Assembly: GCA_945860255.1 (NCBI GenBank)
Contig: CAMAQI010000052.1
Span: forward strand, 1-12,730
Length of the DNA stretch: 12,730 nt
Reading direction: 5' to 3'
Source: Methylacidiphilum caldifontis
GTDB lineage: Bacteria > Verrucomicrobiota > Verrucomicrobiia > Methylacidiphilales > CAMAQI01
Shown here: positions 12,597 to 12,730 of the stretch, piece by piece
Layout: each line of letters opens with the position of its first letter
How positions within the stretch are numbered: the first letter of the stretch is position 1
Made by a program: the position numbers and the translations under genes
The notes under the pieces: model-generated
Databases searched by the model: none
Told to the model about the DNA's origin: nothing
What the model saw: only the letters and a program-made list of their open reading frames with translations

Positions 12597-12730
12597 ATCT
12601 CGTCGATGCCAACGTCCTTCTTTATGCGGAGGACGAGTTGAGCGAGCACCACAGAATTGCCAAAACATGGTGGGATCAAAAACTTTCTGAAACATTACCA
12701 CTCTGTTTATGTTGGCCGACGATTAATGCC
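12593..12730 (+). CDS. vapC: VapC-type PIN-domain toxin, N-terminal part, cut by the right edge
   Basis: 46 residues are visible (starting MNLVDANVLLYAEDELSEHH). The start matches the PIN fold: beta strand with catalytic Asp5 in LVDANVLLYA, then the first helix with a conserved HHRIAKTWW pattern, and the second strand LCLCWPTINA, which precedes the helix bearing the next acidic residue (usually Glu). The ATG overlaps the antitoxin stop and is preceded by GGAGGAG at 6-7 bp, a strong ribosome site. The remaining catalytic residues lie beyond the window, so whether the toxin is intact cannot be judged. Confidence 0.85.
   Translation, partial: MNLVDANVLLYAEDELSEHHRIAKTWWDQKLSETLPLCLCWPTINA

Noticed and set aside
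1..12730. CRISPR array, transposase gene, rRNA or phage genes
   Set aside because: No regularly spaced repeats, transposase or integrase motifs, rRNA segments or phage structural genes were seen on either strand.

Overview
The window is an ordinary-looking chromosomal stretch of a bacterium of roughly balanced base composition (a little under 50% GC by eye). The gene set combines a long-form SerA with an ACT domain, MalQ linked to a GntR-type regulator, a PYROXD2-like FAD oxidoreductase, an HDOD protein and two VapBC modules. This fits the PVC group, most likely Verrucomicrobiota, but that placement is inference from gene content only. Most starts (serA, malQ, nagZ, vapB1, vapC1, the deacetylase, the HDOD gene, vapB2) lack a recognisable Shine-Dalgarno at normal spacing. 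Several have a promoter-like -10 element only a few bases before the start codon, which suggests short-leader or leaderless mRNAs.

Left part (1-4010), minus strand, transcribed right to left: a small unknown protein (63 aa), possibly a second tiny overlapping ORF, serA (serine biosynthesis), malQ (amylomaltase) 24 bp further on, and then the 5' part of a GntR-type winged-helix regulator that runs off the left edge. That regulator has no in-frame ATG at a sensible position and was found only by reading the frame through. Divergent from the small gene is nagZ (4062-5159, plus strand), a family 3 beta-N-acetylhexosaminidase, with a good sigma-70-type promoter.

Middle (5160-7910): a vapBC toxin-antitoxin pair with an operator-like array of half-sites in its promoter. 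It is followed 8 bp later by a histone-deacetylase-like zinc amidohydrolase on the same strand. The deacetylase gene ends in a 20-bp convergent overlap with an HDOD-domain gene.

Right part (7911-12730): a 330-bp divergent intergenic region with a perfect long hairpin, then a PYROXD2/CrtI-like FAD oxidoreductase (8241-9800). Copies of a 12-bp palindrome, CGAAAGCTTTCG, lie on both sides of this gene. A 468-bp non-coding stretch follows, with terminator-like hairpins and short repeats, then tRNA-Pro(TGG). A class III (GSA-aminomutase-like) aminotransferase lies on the minus strand; its true start is probably about 190 bp inside the longest frame. A structured intergenic region with a near-perfect 26-bp inverted repeat and a 53-codon unknown ORF leads to a second vapBC pair cut by the right edge.

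I see no clearly new multi-gene system. The best leads are the regulatory DNA shared by the two vapBC promoters, the vapBC-deacetylase linkage, the palindrome family around the oxidoreductase, the nested inverted repeat near 12000, and the small genes upstream of serA.
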